Positions 1 to 10,822 of a stretch of 64,000 nt of DNA are shown here, one piece after another. The translations under genes were made by a program, and so were the position numbers. The stretch spans positions 23,126,001 through 23,190,000 of the forward strand of contig NC_046676.1 in the NCBI RefSeq assembly GCF_003369915.1, in the 5' to 3' direction. The notes below the pieces were generated by a model. That model saw nothing but the letters and a program-made list of their open reading frames with translations. It searched no databases and was not told the origin of the DNA. This DNA comes from Drosophila miranda (Eukaryota > Arthropoda > Insecta > Diptera > Drosophilidae). The stretch's first letter is position 1. Every line of letters begins with the position of its first letter.

Positions 1-263
1 TTCCCGAGAGCTTGCAGTATCTGTGCGACCACATATTCTGGAAGGACCATGAAGCAAAGGTGAGTGAAGAAGACTCAAATATATGCCACTTTCTTGATCA
101 TTTTTGTATCGACTTTCAGGTCTATGAATTCCTATTTAATCTCCACAGCTCCATGCCGTCGGACTATGCAGACGTATTCAAGGAGGCAATCATTTGTTCC
201 CGGAACAAACCATACTTCGACCACAAAGGTGTCTGGACCAAATACGTAGGCCTGCGTAAATGA
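1..263 (+). pseudogene. Focad: 3' end of a Focad (focadhesin) gene copy, cut by the window edge
   Basis: These are the last two coding exons of a focadhesin-like gene. Exon remnant 1-65 ends at a GTGAGT donor, and the terminal exon 120-263 starts after TTTCAG and ends in TGA. The C-terminus ends in a motif like KGVWTKYVGLRK, which resembles the vertebrate FOCAD ending KKAVWTRAYGW. It is about 99% identical to the copy ending at 9026 but lacks 6 bp where that copy has an extra pair of residues after FNL. The rest of this copy lies to the left, so I cannot say whether the whole gene is intact; it may be the functional copy or another array member. Focad is a large alpha-solenoid protein of focal adhesions that in vertebrates also stabilises the SKI mRNA-decay complex. 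Confidence 0.75.
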
Positions 264-760
264 ACACGACGAACACACCGCATTTAACACTCCAACCCAC
301 GCCTAAAGTGCACTTACTGGTTAACGATCACCGAATACCGTCAATGTTAGTCATCTTTTGATAGCAAACGCATTCTTTGTTATTTATATGTGTTTAAAAA
401 ACATTAAATGCATTTTTGCGCACAGTATTTGAATTTAAATGTTTCCAGTGCGGTTATCGCACAAAAATACCACACGACAGCTCGATAGTCGATAGTATCG
501 ATAGTCAAAGTTGAATTCGTCAGTATATAAATGGTATATTTTATAAATTAAACGATATATTTTAGTATATTTCTGAGGGTTGGACGGTATATTTTAACGA
601 TAAATCCGCGGCCACACTGATATCAATATTTTTAATATATTTATTAAAAAAAATGCAGATAAATTAAAAAAAGTGTAATTAAAACGTATTATCAGTGCGT
701 GTCACGTGCTGCAATCCCGATCGGCTGTGAAGCAACCTTGAAGCTCTCTCCCTAATGCCG
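264..760 (+). promoter_or_regulatory. Focad intergenic and promoter segment (copy A)
   Basis: This is a 3' flank followed by a promoter. It holds a perfect DREF box TATCGATA at 496-503, several GGTATATTTT blocks (531-595) and the sequence CGCGGCCACACTG at about 607-619, a variant of Ohler motif 1 (YGGTCACACTR). The same segment recurs at 9027-9500. There it continues into exon 1 (ATG at 9544), whereas here the sequence jumps at about 745 from the 5' UTR directly into the end of intron 1. So this promoter no longer drives a normal exon 1. Confidence 0.7.
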
Positions 761-796
761 CAGGACACACAAATCATGTATATTAATATATACCAG

Positions 797-3700
797 CATC
801 CTGGTGATCGAGGCCATCGATTACTTCCTGCAGCAGTCGGATCATGCCCAGTCCATCGATCTGTGCATCTACCAGGCTTGCCTGATCAAACAGCTGGCCA
901 ACTACGGCATTGATCCTCGTCCCAGTCTGCAGTGCTTGCTGGTCGTGCAGGAGCGCTGTGGCCATGAATACATTCTGAACATGTGTCTGGATGGCATCAT
1001 TCAGTGGATGTCTCAGACTGCATTCATACACGCCGAGGGGCTGGCTCTGGCTAACCAGATAGTGCAGCGTGTGCTCGACCTCCAACAGTCGGATGAGGGC
1101 GAGCGGATATCCACCAAGCAACTGAAGCCGGCCCACATGCGCAACTATCATCCGGACATTGCGATTGCATTTGATCTGGCCAATCTTGTGGAGTCGTTCG
1201 ATGCCTCCGAGAATCAGGATGTTTTCGCCTTTGTCGACGCCCTAAATGACAAGTCAAACACGGTCTTCTGCCAGCGCCTCCATCTCTTCTTGCGCGCCCT
1301 CTTTCTGTCCCGACAACCGCCCGTTGACTGCTGGTTCAAGATCTACGAGGTGATTCTGCAGACCATTAAGGTAAACGAGGGCATCGCCTACGACTTCCTC
1401 ATGACCTACATCTTCAAGCTGGCCCACGAGAACAATCCTGAGCTGCAACTGGAGTTGCTTCGAGGTCTGCCCCATTTTGCCGTATCCAAGGTGAGCTCTC
1501 AAATGAACATCACTTGAATCTTCCACTGAAACATGTCCGGTTTTGCGAAGGACAACGTGCCCATGATTCTGAACACCATTCGAAATCTGTCCACCGAGAA
1601 TGGTACCTTCTGTGTGGACCTGTATCTACGACTGTGGCGCGTGGAGTCGCGCACCTATCTCTTCCTGCTGAAGCAAGTGGCTCAACCGCTGCCGGAGGGC
1701 GATAAGCGCTGGGAGCTTCAAGTAGCCCGAGCACATGCCATGCGGGAAATCTGCCAGGAAAAGTAGCCCATAAATTTATACCGATCTTGTATCCTTTTTC
1801 TAATCTTATACCCATCTTTTGCAGGCCAACATTGCATGGATCGGAGCTGCTACCTCACCTTAGCAATACGTTAAACAGCTGCACCGATGAATCGGGGGAT
1901 CTGGCTACGTCTCTGGCGTTGGATGCTCTTTATGCCTTGTGTGACAGCCACACTGTCAATATTGCTTCCACCTGGCACGCTCTGGGCAGCAAGTTTCGCG
2001 GCGAACAGCGTCCACAGACCCTTAGGTCTCTGTACCATTTCTATGGCTTGGTTCCGCTGCTGCAGACACCCACACTGGAGTACGAGAAAGTTGCGGATGA
2101 TGCCCTAGAGCAGCTGTGGCAGGCCATCAGTCGACCGGGAACAGATGCGGCACAGGTTCGCAATGCTCTGGCAGCCCTAAAGAGCTATGAGCCAGGAAGC
2201 ACGCTCAACCTGCGGCACATTCCGGCTCAGTTTCGTTTTGAGATTGTCGGTGGAGCAGTGGGAGGACTTAGTGGCCGAGAGGTGGTGAATCTGCAGGAAG
2301 AGACCGTCCCCGGCGAGGTGTGGGTGCAGCTACTACAGAAGATTCGCCAGGAATGTGGAGATGCAGCAGCTGATCTGATTTCCCATCACATAAGCAACGA
2401 AATAAACGGCTTTCGGAGCGGAGTCTACCGCCTGCCCGAGGGCAAGCCGGAGCCACGCAAGCTAGTGGGTTTGTTCGGGACCAGCCCGCTCCGTGCAGTA
2501 ACCAACTACATGGTGAGCCAGGCCCGCTTCGGAGACTACGTGTCAGAGCCCTATGCAGTGACCTTTCCCCTCAGGGCGCTGTCCAATAAATTTCCCAAGC
2601 CGATACCACCGCTCGATTGGAGCTGCTTGACGAGCTTATTTCACCTATCCTTCGATGCAAGGAAGTACTGCATCATGATAGCCAAGAATCAGGCGTCGAG
2701 CTCAGGCACAGCGAAGCGTTTGCTAGAGAACTTCCTGGTAGAATTCGAGCCTAATTGCTTCGAGGAGGATCTGCTGTTACTGTTCTCACTGCTACCGGAG
2801 ATCGCCAGCAACGTGGGCCTTCAGATCATAAAGAACTTTGCCGAGAAAGTGGCTGTCTATTGCTTCAAAGAGTCACAGATAAACGACTTTGTCGAGGGTG
2901 AGTTTACACTTTTTATACCCGATACTCAAAATGAGTATTGGAGTATATTAGATTTTTGGTAAAAGTGGATGTGTGTAACGTCCAGAAGGAATCGTTTCCG
3001 ACCCCATAAAGTATATATATTCTTGATCAGCATCAATAACCGAGTCGATTGAGCCCTGTCTGTCTGTCCGTCCGTCCGTCTGTCCGTCTGTCCGTCCGCT
3101 TCAGCACTTAGTGCTCAAAGACTATAAGAGCTAGAGCAACGTTGTTTTGGATCCAGACTTTTGTGATATGTCACTGCTACAAAAATATTTCAAAACTTCG
3201 CCCCGCCCACTTCCGCCCCCACAAAGGACGAAAATCTGTGGCATCCACATTTTTAAAGATACGATAAAACCAAAAACGCAGAATCGTAGAGGATGACTAT
3301 ATGTTCTAGAGTGTAAAATCTCAACCAGATCGTATAATTATTATAGCCAGAATCAAGAAAACAATTTCATTCTTTCTCGCTCTGTTTCATGTACGAAAAT
3401 CTGGGGCATCCACAAATCTGAGAGACTATTAAGGCTAGAGTAACCAAATTTGGTATCCGCACTTCTGTTAGATCTCACTATAAAACGTATATCTCAGAAT
3501 TTCGCCCCACCCCCTTCCGCCCCCACAAAAGACGAAAATCTGTTGCATCCACAATATTGCAGATTCGAAAAAACTAAAAATGCAGAATCATAGATAATGA
3601 CCATATCTATCAGATTGCTGAATCTGGATCAGATCGGATCATTTTTATACCCAAAAGGAACAAATCAATTTGTACTGGCTACGCAGCGCCCGACGTCACG

Positions 3701-4877
3701 CTCAGACTGAATTTCCTTTTTCTCTCTCGCACGCACTCTTTGTCGTGTCGTTTAATATTAGCGGCGTCTGCCCGAGGAGAGCCATACTGACTAAGTATCG
3801 GGTATAACTGTAGAGTTGCGGTGTCCGCAGCAACTCACAACGTTCCCCCTCGTTTTTGCTTGCTTTTTGTCCAGGCGATGACCTTGTATCATCTTGGTTG
3901 CAGGATGCCTTTTTGAAAAGTTTTTGGACAGCGTCAAGTACATTTTCACGGGAAAGTGCGACCTACCACCCGAAGTGTTGGATGTTTTCACACTGATTGT
4001 AGAGCGCTACATGGACTCGATGAATCTGGACTCGAGGCTGTTTGAGCGCTACACAGAGGTGGTGGCCGTTTTGCATCCGAATGCCATCGACGGGCTGACC
4101 ACGCCCGCCAATTGGTGGGAGACGCCCATAGGCAAGCTAAAAAAGGCCACCATCATCCGATGCTATCTGGTGCTGTATAACGAGAAGTTGCCCAACCCAC
4201 TCAAATGGCTGACGCCCATTATTGATGCCTACGAGAAGCGCACGGAGGAGCGCTCCTTCTTCTATCGCCACTTGGCTGCCACTCTGTATGCCTTTGGAAG
4301 CGATGAACATGCCTGTAACTGGATCATGGAAATATTCCTGGAGATCCAGATGCTGCTGGCCGAGGCCTCCAACAAGGAGAAGGTTAACAGGGCACTCTAT
4401 CTGCTGGACATCTTTGTTCTGGCCGTGGATGTGCTCTCCAGCTGTGCCGTGCTGCTGGGCAGTGTCGATGTGGTGGCCACAGACGATAAGCAGCGACTCA
4501 ATCTCTTTCCCGAGAGCTTGCAGTATCTGTGCGACCACATATTCTGGAAGGACCATGAAGCAAAGGTGAGTGAAGAAGACTCAACTATATGCCACTTTCT
4601 TGATCATTTTTGTATCGACTTTCAGGTCTATGAATTCCTATTTAATCTATATATGTATGTTTATGGCTTACTCAACTTCAATCAGTGTTGTTTGCTAAAC
4701 AGTCATTGTAAGTTCGAGGACAGTAACATTGTCCAATCTAAATCCTGGACAAGAGTTGTGAGTCATGCAGCAATGCTTTTTTTGCTTCACCTTCTGCTCG
4801 GGCTATTCAAAATCGATGGTCAACCTGGGCGGGCATCAAAGGAAGGACCGGCACAGCACCAAGGGCTCTCTCCCTAA
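797..4877 (+). pseudogene. Focad: Focad copy 1: rearranged, lacking exon 1, a piece of exon 2 and its true C-terminus
   Basis: Exons by splice signals: 797-1490, 1551-1762, 1825-2897, 3904-4565, and 4626 onward. The protein matches FOCAD (the ALVLQGLHALC-like helix as SLALDALYALC; NWWETPIGKLKKATIIR; LDWSCLTSLF). Damage seen: (a) exon 1 with its start codon and most of intron 1 is deleted at about 745; (b) relative to copy 2, exon 2 lacks an in-frame stretch of about 44 codons at about 941; (c) at about 4648 the last exon breaks off after YEFLFNLY and runs into intron-1 sequence of the next copy, giving a nonsense tail to a stop at 4877. The intron 2898-3903 contains an 895-bp repeat. Compared with vertebrate FOCAD (about 1,800 aa), even the best copy lacks an N-terminal region and a central block. 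I infer a non-functional or at most chimeric gene. Confidence 0.75.
2913..3807. repeat. 895-bp dispersed repeat with 14-bp perfect terminal inverted repeats, in Focad copy 1
   Basis: It starts TTATACCCGATACT (2913-2926) and ends AGTATCGGGTATAA (3794-3807), exact reverse complements. Inside are a (TCTG/TCCG)n tract at 3057-3098 and two related halves, each with a CGCCCC..TTCCGCCCCCACAAA block (about 3199-3230 and 3502-3530), suggesting an internal duplication. It also has a CT-rich stretch before the right end. No coding capacity is seen. Both long Focad copies carry it at the same place, so it inserted before the duplication. It resembles a dispersed obscura-group repeat; the family name is not certain. 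Non-autonomous DNA transposon or Helitron-derived are both possible. Confidence 0.7.
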
Positions 4878-4918
4878 TGCCGCAGGACACACAAATCATG
4901 TATATTAATATATACCAG
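4651..4918 (+). other. Focad intron 1 remnant joining copy 1 to copy 2
   Basis: The sequence matches 9572-9831 (intron 1 after the exon-1 donor) almost base for base. It begins where copy 1's terminal exon is cut and ends at the exon-2 acceptor of copy 2 (AG at 4917-4918). So the interval that should lie between two gene copies (3' flank, promoter, exon 1) has been deleted. The breakpoint has a short shared TATGTAT-like stretch on both sides, consistent with microhomology-mediated deletion or unequal exchange. Confidence 0.75.
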
Positions 4919-7900
4919 CATCCTGGTGATCGAGGCCATCGATTACTTCCTGCAGCAGTCGGATCATGCCCAGTCCATCGATCTGTGCATCTACCAGGCT
5001 TGCCTGATCAAACAGCTGGCCAACTACGGCATTGATCCTCGTCCCAGTCTGCAGTGCTTGCTTCGCGTATTGCATGCGACTCGGGAGCATACGCGGAATC
5101 ACTACCATGTGCTCTTGGTTCTGCTGGCGGAAGTGCTGCACGTCTTGTCCCCCTTCTACTTGGCCGACTTGCTGCGGATCATTGTCTTCGTGGTCGTGCA
5201 GGAGCGCTGTGGCCATGAATACATTCTGAACATGTGTCTGGATGGCATCATTCAGTGGATGTCTCAGACTGCATTCATACACGCCGAGGGGCTGGCTCTG
5301 GCTAACCAGATAGTGCAGCGTGTGCTCGACCTCCAACAGTCGGATGAGGGCGAGCGGATATCCACCAAGCAACTGAAGCCGGCCCACATGCGCAACTATC
5401 ATCCGGACATTGCGATTGCATTTGATCTGGCCAATCTTGTGGAGTCGTTCGATGCCTCCGAGAATCAGGATGTTTTCGCCTTTGTCGACGCCCTAAATGT
5501 CAAGTCAAACACGGTCTTCTGCCAGCGCCTCCATCTCTTCTTGCGCGCCCTCTTTCTGTCCCGACAACCGCCCGTTGACTGCTGGTTCAAGATCTACGAG
5601 GTGATTCTGCAGACCATTAAGGTAAACGAGGGCATCACCTACGACTTTCTCATGACCTACATCTTCAAGCTGGCCCACGAGAACAATCCTGAGCTGCAAC
5701 TGGAGTTGCTTCGAGATCTGCCCCATTTTGCCGTATCCAAGGTGAGCTCTCAAATGAACATCACTTGAATCTTCCACTGAAACATGTCCCGTTTTGCGAA
5801 GGACAACGTGCCCATGATTCTGAACACCATTCGAAATCTGTCCACCGAGAATGGTACCTTCTGTGTGGACCTGTATCTACGACTGTGGCGCGTGGAGTCG
5901 CGCACCTATCTCTTCCTGCTGAAGCAAGTGGCTCAACCGCTGCCGGAGGGCGATAAGCGCTGGGAGCTTCAAGTAGCCCGAGCACATGCCATGCGGGAAA
6001 TCTGCCAGGAAAAGTAGCCCATAAATTTATACCGATCTTGTATCCTTTTTCTAATCTTATACCCATCTTTTGCAGGCCAACATTGCATGGATCGGAGCTG
6101 CTACCTCACCTTAGCAATACGTTAAACAGCTGCACCGATGAATCGGGCGATCTGGCTACGTCTCTGGCGTTGGATGCTCTTTATGCCTTGTGTGACAGCC
6201 ACACTGTCAATATTGCTTCCACCTGGCACGCTCTGGGCAGCAAGTTTCGCGGCGAACAGCGTCCACAGACCCTTAGGTCTCTGTACCATTTCTATGGCTT
6301 GGTTTCGCTGCTGCAGACACCCACACTGGAGTACGAGAAAGTTGCGGATGATGCCCTAGAGCAGCTGTGGCAGGCCATCAGTCGACCGGGAACAGATGCG
6401 GCACAGGTTCGCAATGCTCTGGCTGCCCTAAAGAGCTATGAGCCAGGAAGCACGCTCAACCTGCGGCACATTCCGGCTCAGTTTCGTTTTGAGATTGTCG
6501 GTGGAGCAGTGGGAGGACTTAGTGGCCGAGAGGTGGTGGATCTGCAGGAAGAGACCGTCCCCGGCGAGGTGTGGGTGCAGCTACTACAGAAGATTCGCCC
6601 GGAATGTGGAGATGCAGCAGCTGATCTGATTTCCCATCACATAAGCAACGAAATAAACGGCTTTCGGAGCGGAGTCTACCGCCTGCCCGAGGGCAAGCCG
6701 GAGCCACGCAAGCTAGTGGGTTTGTTCGGGACCAGCCCGCTCCGTGCAGTAACCAACTACATGGTGAGCCAGGCCCGCTTCGGAGACTACGTGTCAGAGC
6801 CCTATGCAGTGACCTTTCCCCTCAGGGCGCTGTCCAATAAATTTCCCAAGCCGATACCACCGCTCGATTGGAGCTGCTTGACGAGCTTATTTCACCTATC
6901 CTTCGATGCAAGGAAGTACTGCATCATGATAGCCAAGAATCAGGCGTCGAGCTCAGGCACAGCGAAGCGTTTGCTAGAGAACTTCCTGGTAGAATTCGAG
7001 CCTAATTGCTTCGAGGAGGATCTGCTGTTACTGTTCTCACTGCTACCGGAGATCGCCAGCAACGTGGGCCTTCAGATCATAAGGACTTTGCCGAGAAAGT
7101 GGCTGTCTATTGCTTCAAAGAGTCACAGATAAACGACTTTGTCGAGGGTGAGTTTACACTTTTTATACCCGATACTCAAAATGAGTATTGGAGTATATTA
7201 GATTTGTGGTAAAAGTGGATGTGTGTAACGTCCAGAAGGAATCGTTTCCGACCCCATAAAGTATATATATTCTTGATCAGCATCAATAACCGAGTCGATT
7301 GAGCCCTGTCTGTCTGTCCGTCCGTCCGTCTGTCCGTCTGTCCGTCCCCTTCAGCGCTTAGTGCTCAAAGACTATAAGAGCTAGAGCAACGTTGTTTTGG
7401 ATCCAGACTTTTGTGATATGTCACTGCTACAAAAATATTTCAAAACTTCGCCCCGCCCACTTCCGCCCCCACAAAGGACGAAAATCTGTGGCATCCACAT
7501 TTTTAAAGATACGATAAAACCAAAAACGCAGAATCGTAGAGGATGACTATATGTTCTAGAGTGTAAAATCTCAACCAGATCGTATAATTATTATAGCCAG
7601 AATCAAGAAAACAATTTCATTCTTTCTCGCTCTGTTTCATGTACGAAAATCTGAGGCATCCACAAATCTCAGAGACTATTAAGGCTAGAGTAACCAAATT
7701 TGGTATCCGCACTTCTGTTAGGTCTCACTGTAAAACGTATATCTCAGAATTTCGCCCCACCCCCTTCCGCCCCCACAAAGGACGAAAATCTGTTGCATCC
7801 ACAATATTGCAGATTCGAGAAAACTAAAAACGCAGAATCATAGATAATGACCATATCTATCAGATTGCTGAATCAGATCAGATCAGATCGGATCATTTTT

Positions 7901-9026
7901 ATACCCAAAAGGAACAAATCAATTTGCACTGGCTACGCAGCGCCCGACGTCACGCTCAGACTGATTTTCTGTCTCTCTCGCACGCACTCTTTGTCGTGTC
8001 GTTTAATATTAGCGGCGTCTGCCGGAGGAGAGCCATACTGACTAAGTATCGGGTATAACTGTAGAGTTGCGGTGTCCGCAGCAACTCACAACGTTCCCCC
8101 TCGTTTTTGCTTGCTTTTTGTCCAGGCGATGACCTTGTATCATCTTGTTTGCAGGATGCCTTTTTGAAAAGTTTGTGGACAGCGTCAAGTACATTTTCAT
8201 GGGAAAGTGCGACCTACCACCCGAAGTGTTGGATGTTTTCACACTGATTGTAGAGCGCTACATGGACTCGATGAATCTGGACTCGAGGCTGTTTGAGCGC
8301 TACACAGAGGTGGTGGCCGTTTTGCATCCGAATGCCATCGACGGGCTGACCACGCCCGCCAATTGGTGGGAGACGCCCATAGGCAAGCTAAAAAAGGCCA
8401 CCATCATCCGATGCTATCTGGTGCTGTATAACGAGAAGTTGCCCAACCCACTCAAATGGCTGACGCCCATTATTGATGCCTACGAGAAGCGCACGGAGGA
8501 GCGCTCCTTCTTCTATCGCCACTTGGCTGCCACTCTGTATGCCTTTGGAAGCGATGAACATGCCTGTAACTGGATCATGGAAATATTCCTGGAGATCCAG
8601 ATGCTGCTGGCCGAGGCCTCCAACAAGGAGAAGGTTAACAGGGCACTCTATCTGCTGGACATCTTTGTTCTGGCCGTGGATGTGCTCTCCGGCTGTGCCG
8701 TGCTGCTGGGCAGTGTCGATGTGGTGGCCACAGACGATAAGCAGCGACTCAATCTCTTTCCCGAGAGCTTGCAGTATCTGTGCGACCACATATTCTGGAA
8801 GGACCATGAAGCAAAGGTGAGTGAAGAAGACTCAAATATATGCCACTTTCTTGATCATTTTTGTATCGACTTTCAGGTCTATGAATTCCTATTTAATCTA
8901 TATAAGCACAGCTCCATGCCGTCGGACTATGCAGACGTATTCAAGGAGGCAATCATTTGTTCCCGGAACAAACCATACTTCGACCACAAAGGTGTCTGGA
9001 CCAAATACGTAGGCCTGCGTAAATGA
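4919..9026 (+). pseudogene. Focad: Focad copy 2: longest copy, no exon 1, one-base frameshift
   Basis: Exons: 4919-5741, 5802-6013, 6076-7149, 8155-8816, 8877-9026 (stop TGA). Exon 2 is complete here, with the LRVLHATREH..LLRIIVFV segment missing from copy 1. The C-terminus is normal (KGVWTKYVGLRK). At about 7083-7090 the sequence lacks one base relative to copy 1 (ATAAGGACTTTG versus ATAAAGAACTTTG), which shifts the frame and ends translation about 19 codons later at 7130. With no exon 1 or promoter directly upstream, this copy should not make a full protein. Copies 1 and 2 differ at only a few sites per kb, so the duplication is recent. A base-calling or assembly error at 7085 cannot be excluded. 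Confidence 0.75.
7163..8058. repeat. Second copy of the ~895-bp inverted-terminus repeat, in Focad copy 2
   Basis: Same ends (TTATACCCGATACT and AGTATCGGGTATAA) and same intron position as the element at 2913-3807. Differences are single bases plus an expanded (GATCA)n run at about 7876-7890. It moved with the gene duplication, not by a fresh insertion. Confidence 0.7.
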
Positions 9027-9543
9027 ACACGACGAACACACCGCATTTAACACTCCAACCCACGCCTAAAGTGCACTTACTGGTTAACGATCACCGAATA
9101 CCGTCAATGTTAGTCATCTTTTGATAGCAAACGCATTCTTTGTTATTTATATGTGTTTAAAGAACATTAAATGCATTTTTGCGCACAGTATTTGAATTTA
9201 AATGTTTCCAGTGCGGTTATCGAACAAAAATACCACACAACAGCTCGATAGTATCGATAGTCAAACTTGAATTCGTCAGTATATAAATGGTATATTTTAT
9301 AAATTAAACGATATATTTTAGTATATTTCTGAGGGTTGGACGGTATATTTTAACGATAAATCCGCGGCCACACTAATATCAATATTTTTAATATATTTAT
9401 TAAAAAAAATGCAGATAAATTAAAAAAAGTGTAATTAAAACGTATTATCAGTGCGTGTCACGTGCTGCAATCCCGATCGTCTGTGAAGCAACCTTGAAGC
9501 TATTATACCACGGATACTGGGAGACTCGAGCAAAACGTAAACA
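9027..9543 (+). promoter_or_regulatory. Focad intergenic and promoter segment (copy B)
   Basis: Near-identical to 264-740. DREF box TATCGATA at 9252-9259, GGTATATTTT-type blocks (motif 6-like) at about 9286-9350, and CGCGGCCACACT at about 9363-9374 (motif 1-like). Unlike copy A it is followed by an intact 5' UTR and the start codon at 9544, so this is the ancestral arrangement. Confidence 0.7.
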
Positions 9544-9831
9544 ATGGACGATATCAAGCTGGCGAAGGTATGTATGTTTATGGCTTACTCAACTTCAATC
9601 AGTGTTGTTTGCTAAACAGTCATTGTAAGTTCGAGGACAGTAACATTGTCCAATCTAAATCCTGGACAAGAGTTGTGAGTCATGCAGCAATGCTTTTTTT
9701 GCTTCACCTTCTGCTCGGGCTATTCAAAATCGATGGTCAACCTGGGCGGGCATCAAAGGAAGGACCGGCACAGCACCAAGGGCTCTCTACTAAATGCCGC
9801 AGGACACACAAATCATGTATATTAATATATA
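9544..9831 (+). pseudogene. Focad: Orphan Focad exon 1 plus truncated intron 1 (copy 3)
   Basis: ATG at 9544 opens MDDIKLAK and ends at the donor AAG|GTATGT (9567/9568). Intron 1 then follows up to the TATATTAATATATA just before the exon-2 acceptor. At about 9832 the sequence departs into unrelated DNA, so no downstream exon remains. Exon 1 ends in phase 0 but exon 2 needs phase 2. A 5-nt exon TCATT (9620-9624), flanked by an AACAG acceptor and a GTAAGT donor, would fix the phase; this is speculative. Confidence 0.6.
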
Positions 9832-9839
9832 GACTTCTT

Positions 9840-10822
9840 TAAAACATGCGCATGGGAAGGGGATGGGAAGGAATCCAGGATTCCGCCCCCTCCCGCTCTT
9901 TTCGACAGTCAACCACACAATCAGGCGAGGTGAGGTTACTTTTTAGCCTTCACCCAAACATCTGAGCTACGTTAACCCACAAGTTGAACCCTCTCTCAAT
10001 TGGCTATTGACATTGGCAATTGAGATATATTCGAAAGTGCACGCACCACTTTTACTACTCTCTTTAACGATATGTGATTCATAGGACGCTTACAAATTAC
10101 ATATAATATGTAAAGCCTAAAGAACCCACTCCTTAAAGAGTATGCAAGTATTTGCTTCGTAGCTTTTTGCAATAATCTTTCTCTCGCTCTCTTTTCATTG
10201 GATGAGAAAATTTCCCTGGCCACACACTAACCATAGCATGTATTTAGGCGCGCGTCAATTACACTGGCAGCATTTTAGCCTCCACCAAAGCCTTAACTAC
10301 TCACTGCTTACAGGGTATGCAAGTATTTGCTTTGCTTTTTATTTGCTCGCCAGCTGCTCCCTTCCCATTGGCTGAGAAAATTTCCCTGGGCACAATTTTT
10401 CCCAACACCAAGCATAGCATGCATTTAGGCGCGCGCCAGCCACACTGGCTGCTGAGTTCACTCCCAGCACTCGTGTCGGGAGCTGGTTCTTCTGCGGTCT
10501 TCAGGCACCCACACGCGCACCCACACACATTCCCCCCAAAGAGGGAATAACAAAGTGTCCAAATATACACACACCTTCATATTTATACGTACTGTGTGTT
10601 CTTCGTGTGGAAAGCGAAAAGTGAAAGTCTGGAACCCAACCATTCCATACCATCCCGTCCCGTTCCGTACCATCCCACCGCCCACACTCACGTGATTTGG
10701 TTCATATGCCAAAGGGCCAGTGCCCGCTCTTTCTGTTGCTAATTCAAAATCAATAAGGCATTGTGCAACAACCTCATTAACAACAACAACATTAGCATAA
10801 ACTGCAAAACGAAACTACAGAA
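9840..10822 (+). other. Upstream region of the myotubularin gene, with an old tandem duplication
   Basis: No gene seen. Two related segments of about 135 bp (10141-10271 and 10316-10452) share TATGCAAGTATTTGCTT, TTCCCTGG..CACA, AGCATG.ATTTAGGCGCGCG and CACTGGC, with about 75-80% identity by eye. A third partial match to their 3' part begins near 9941. The promoter and 5' UTR of the next gene probably lie here or between 10560 and 10822, but no clear core element was recognised. Confidence 0.5.

Noticed and set aside
783-1526. Long minus-strand open frames opposite Focad exon 2 (also 4905-5402)
   Set aside because: They mirror the codon pattern of the real plus-strand exon and have no recognisable protein or splice context.
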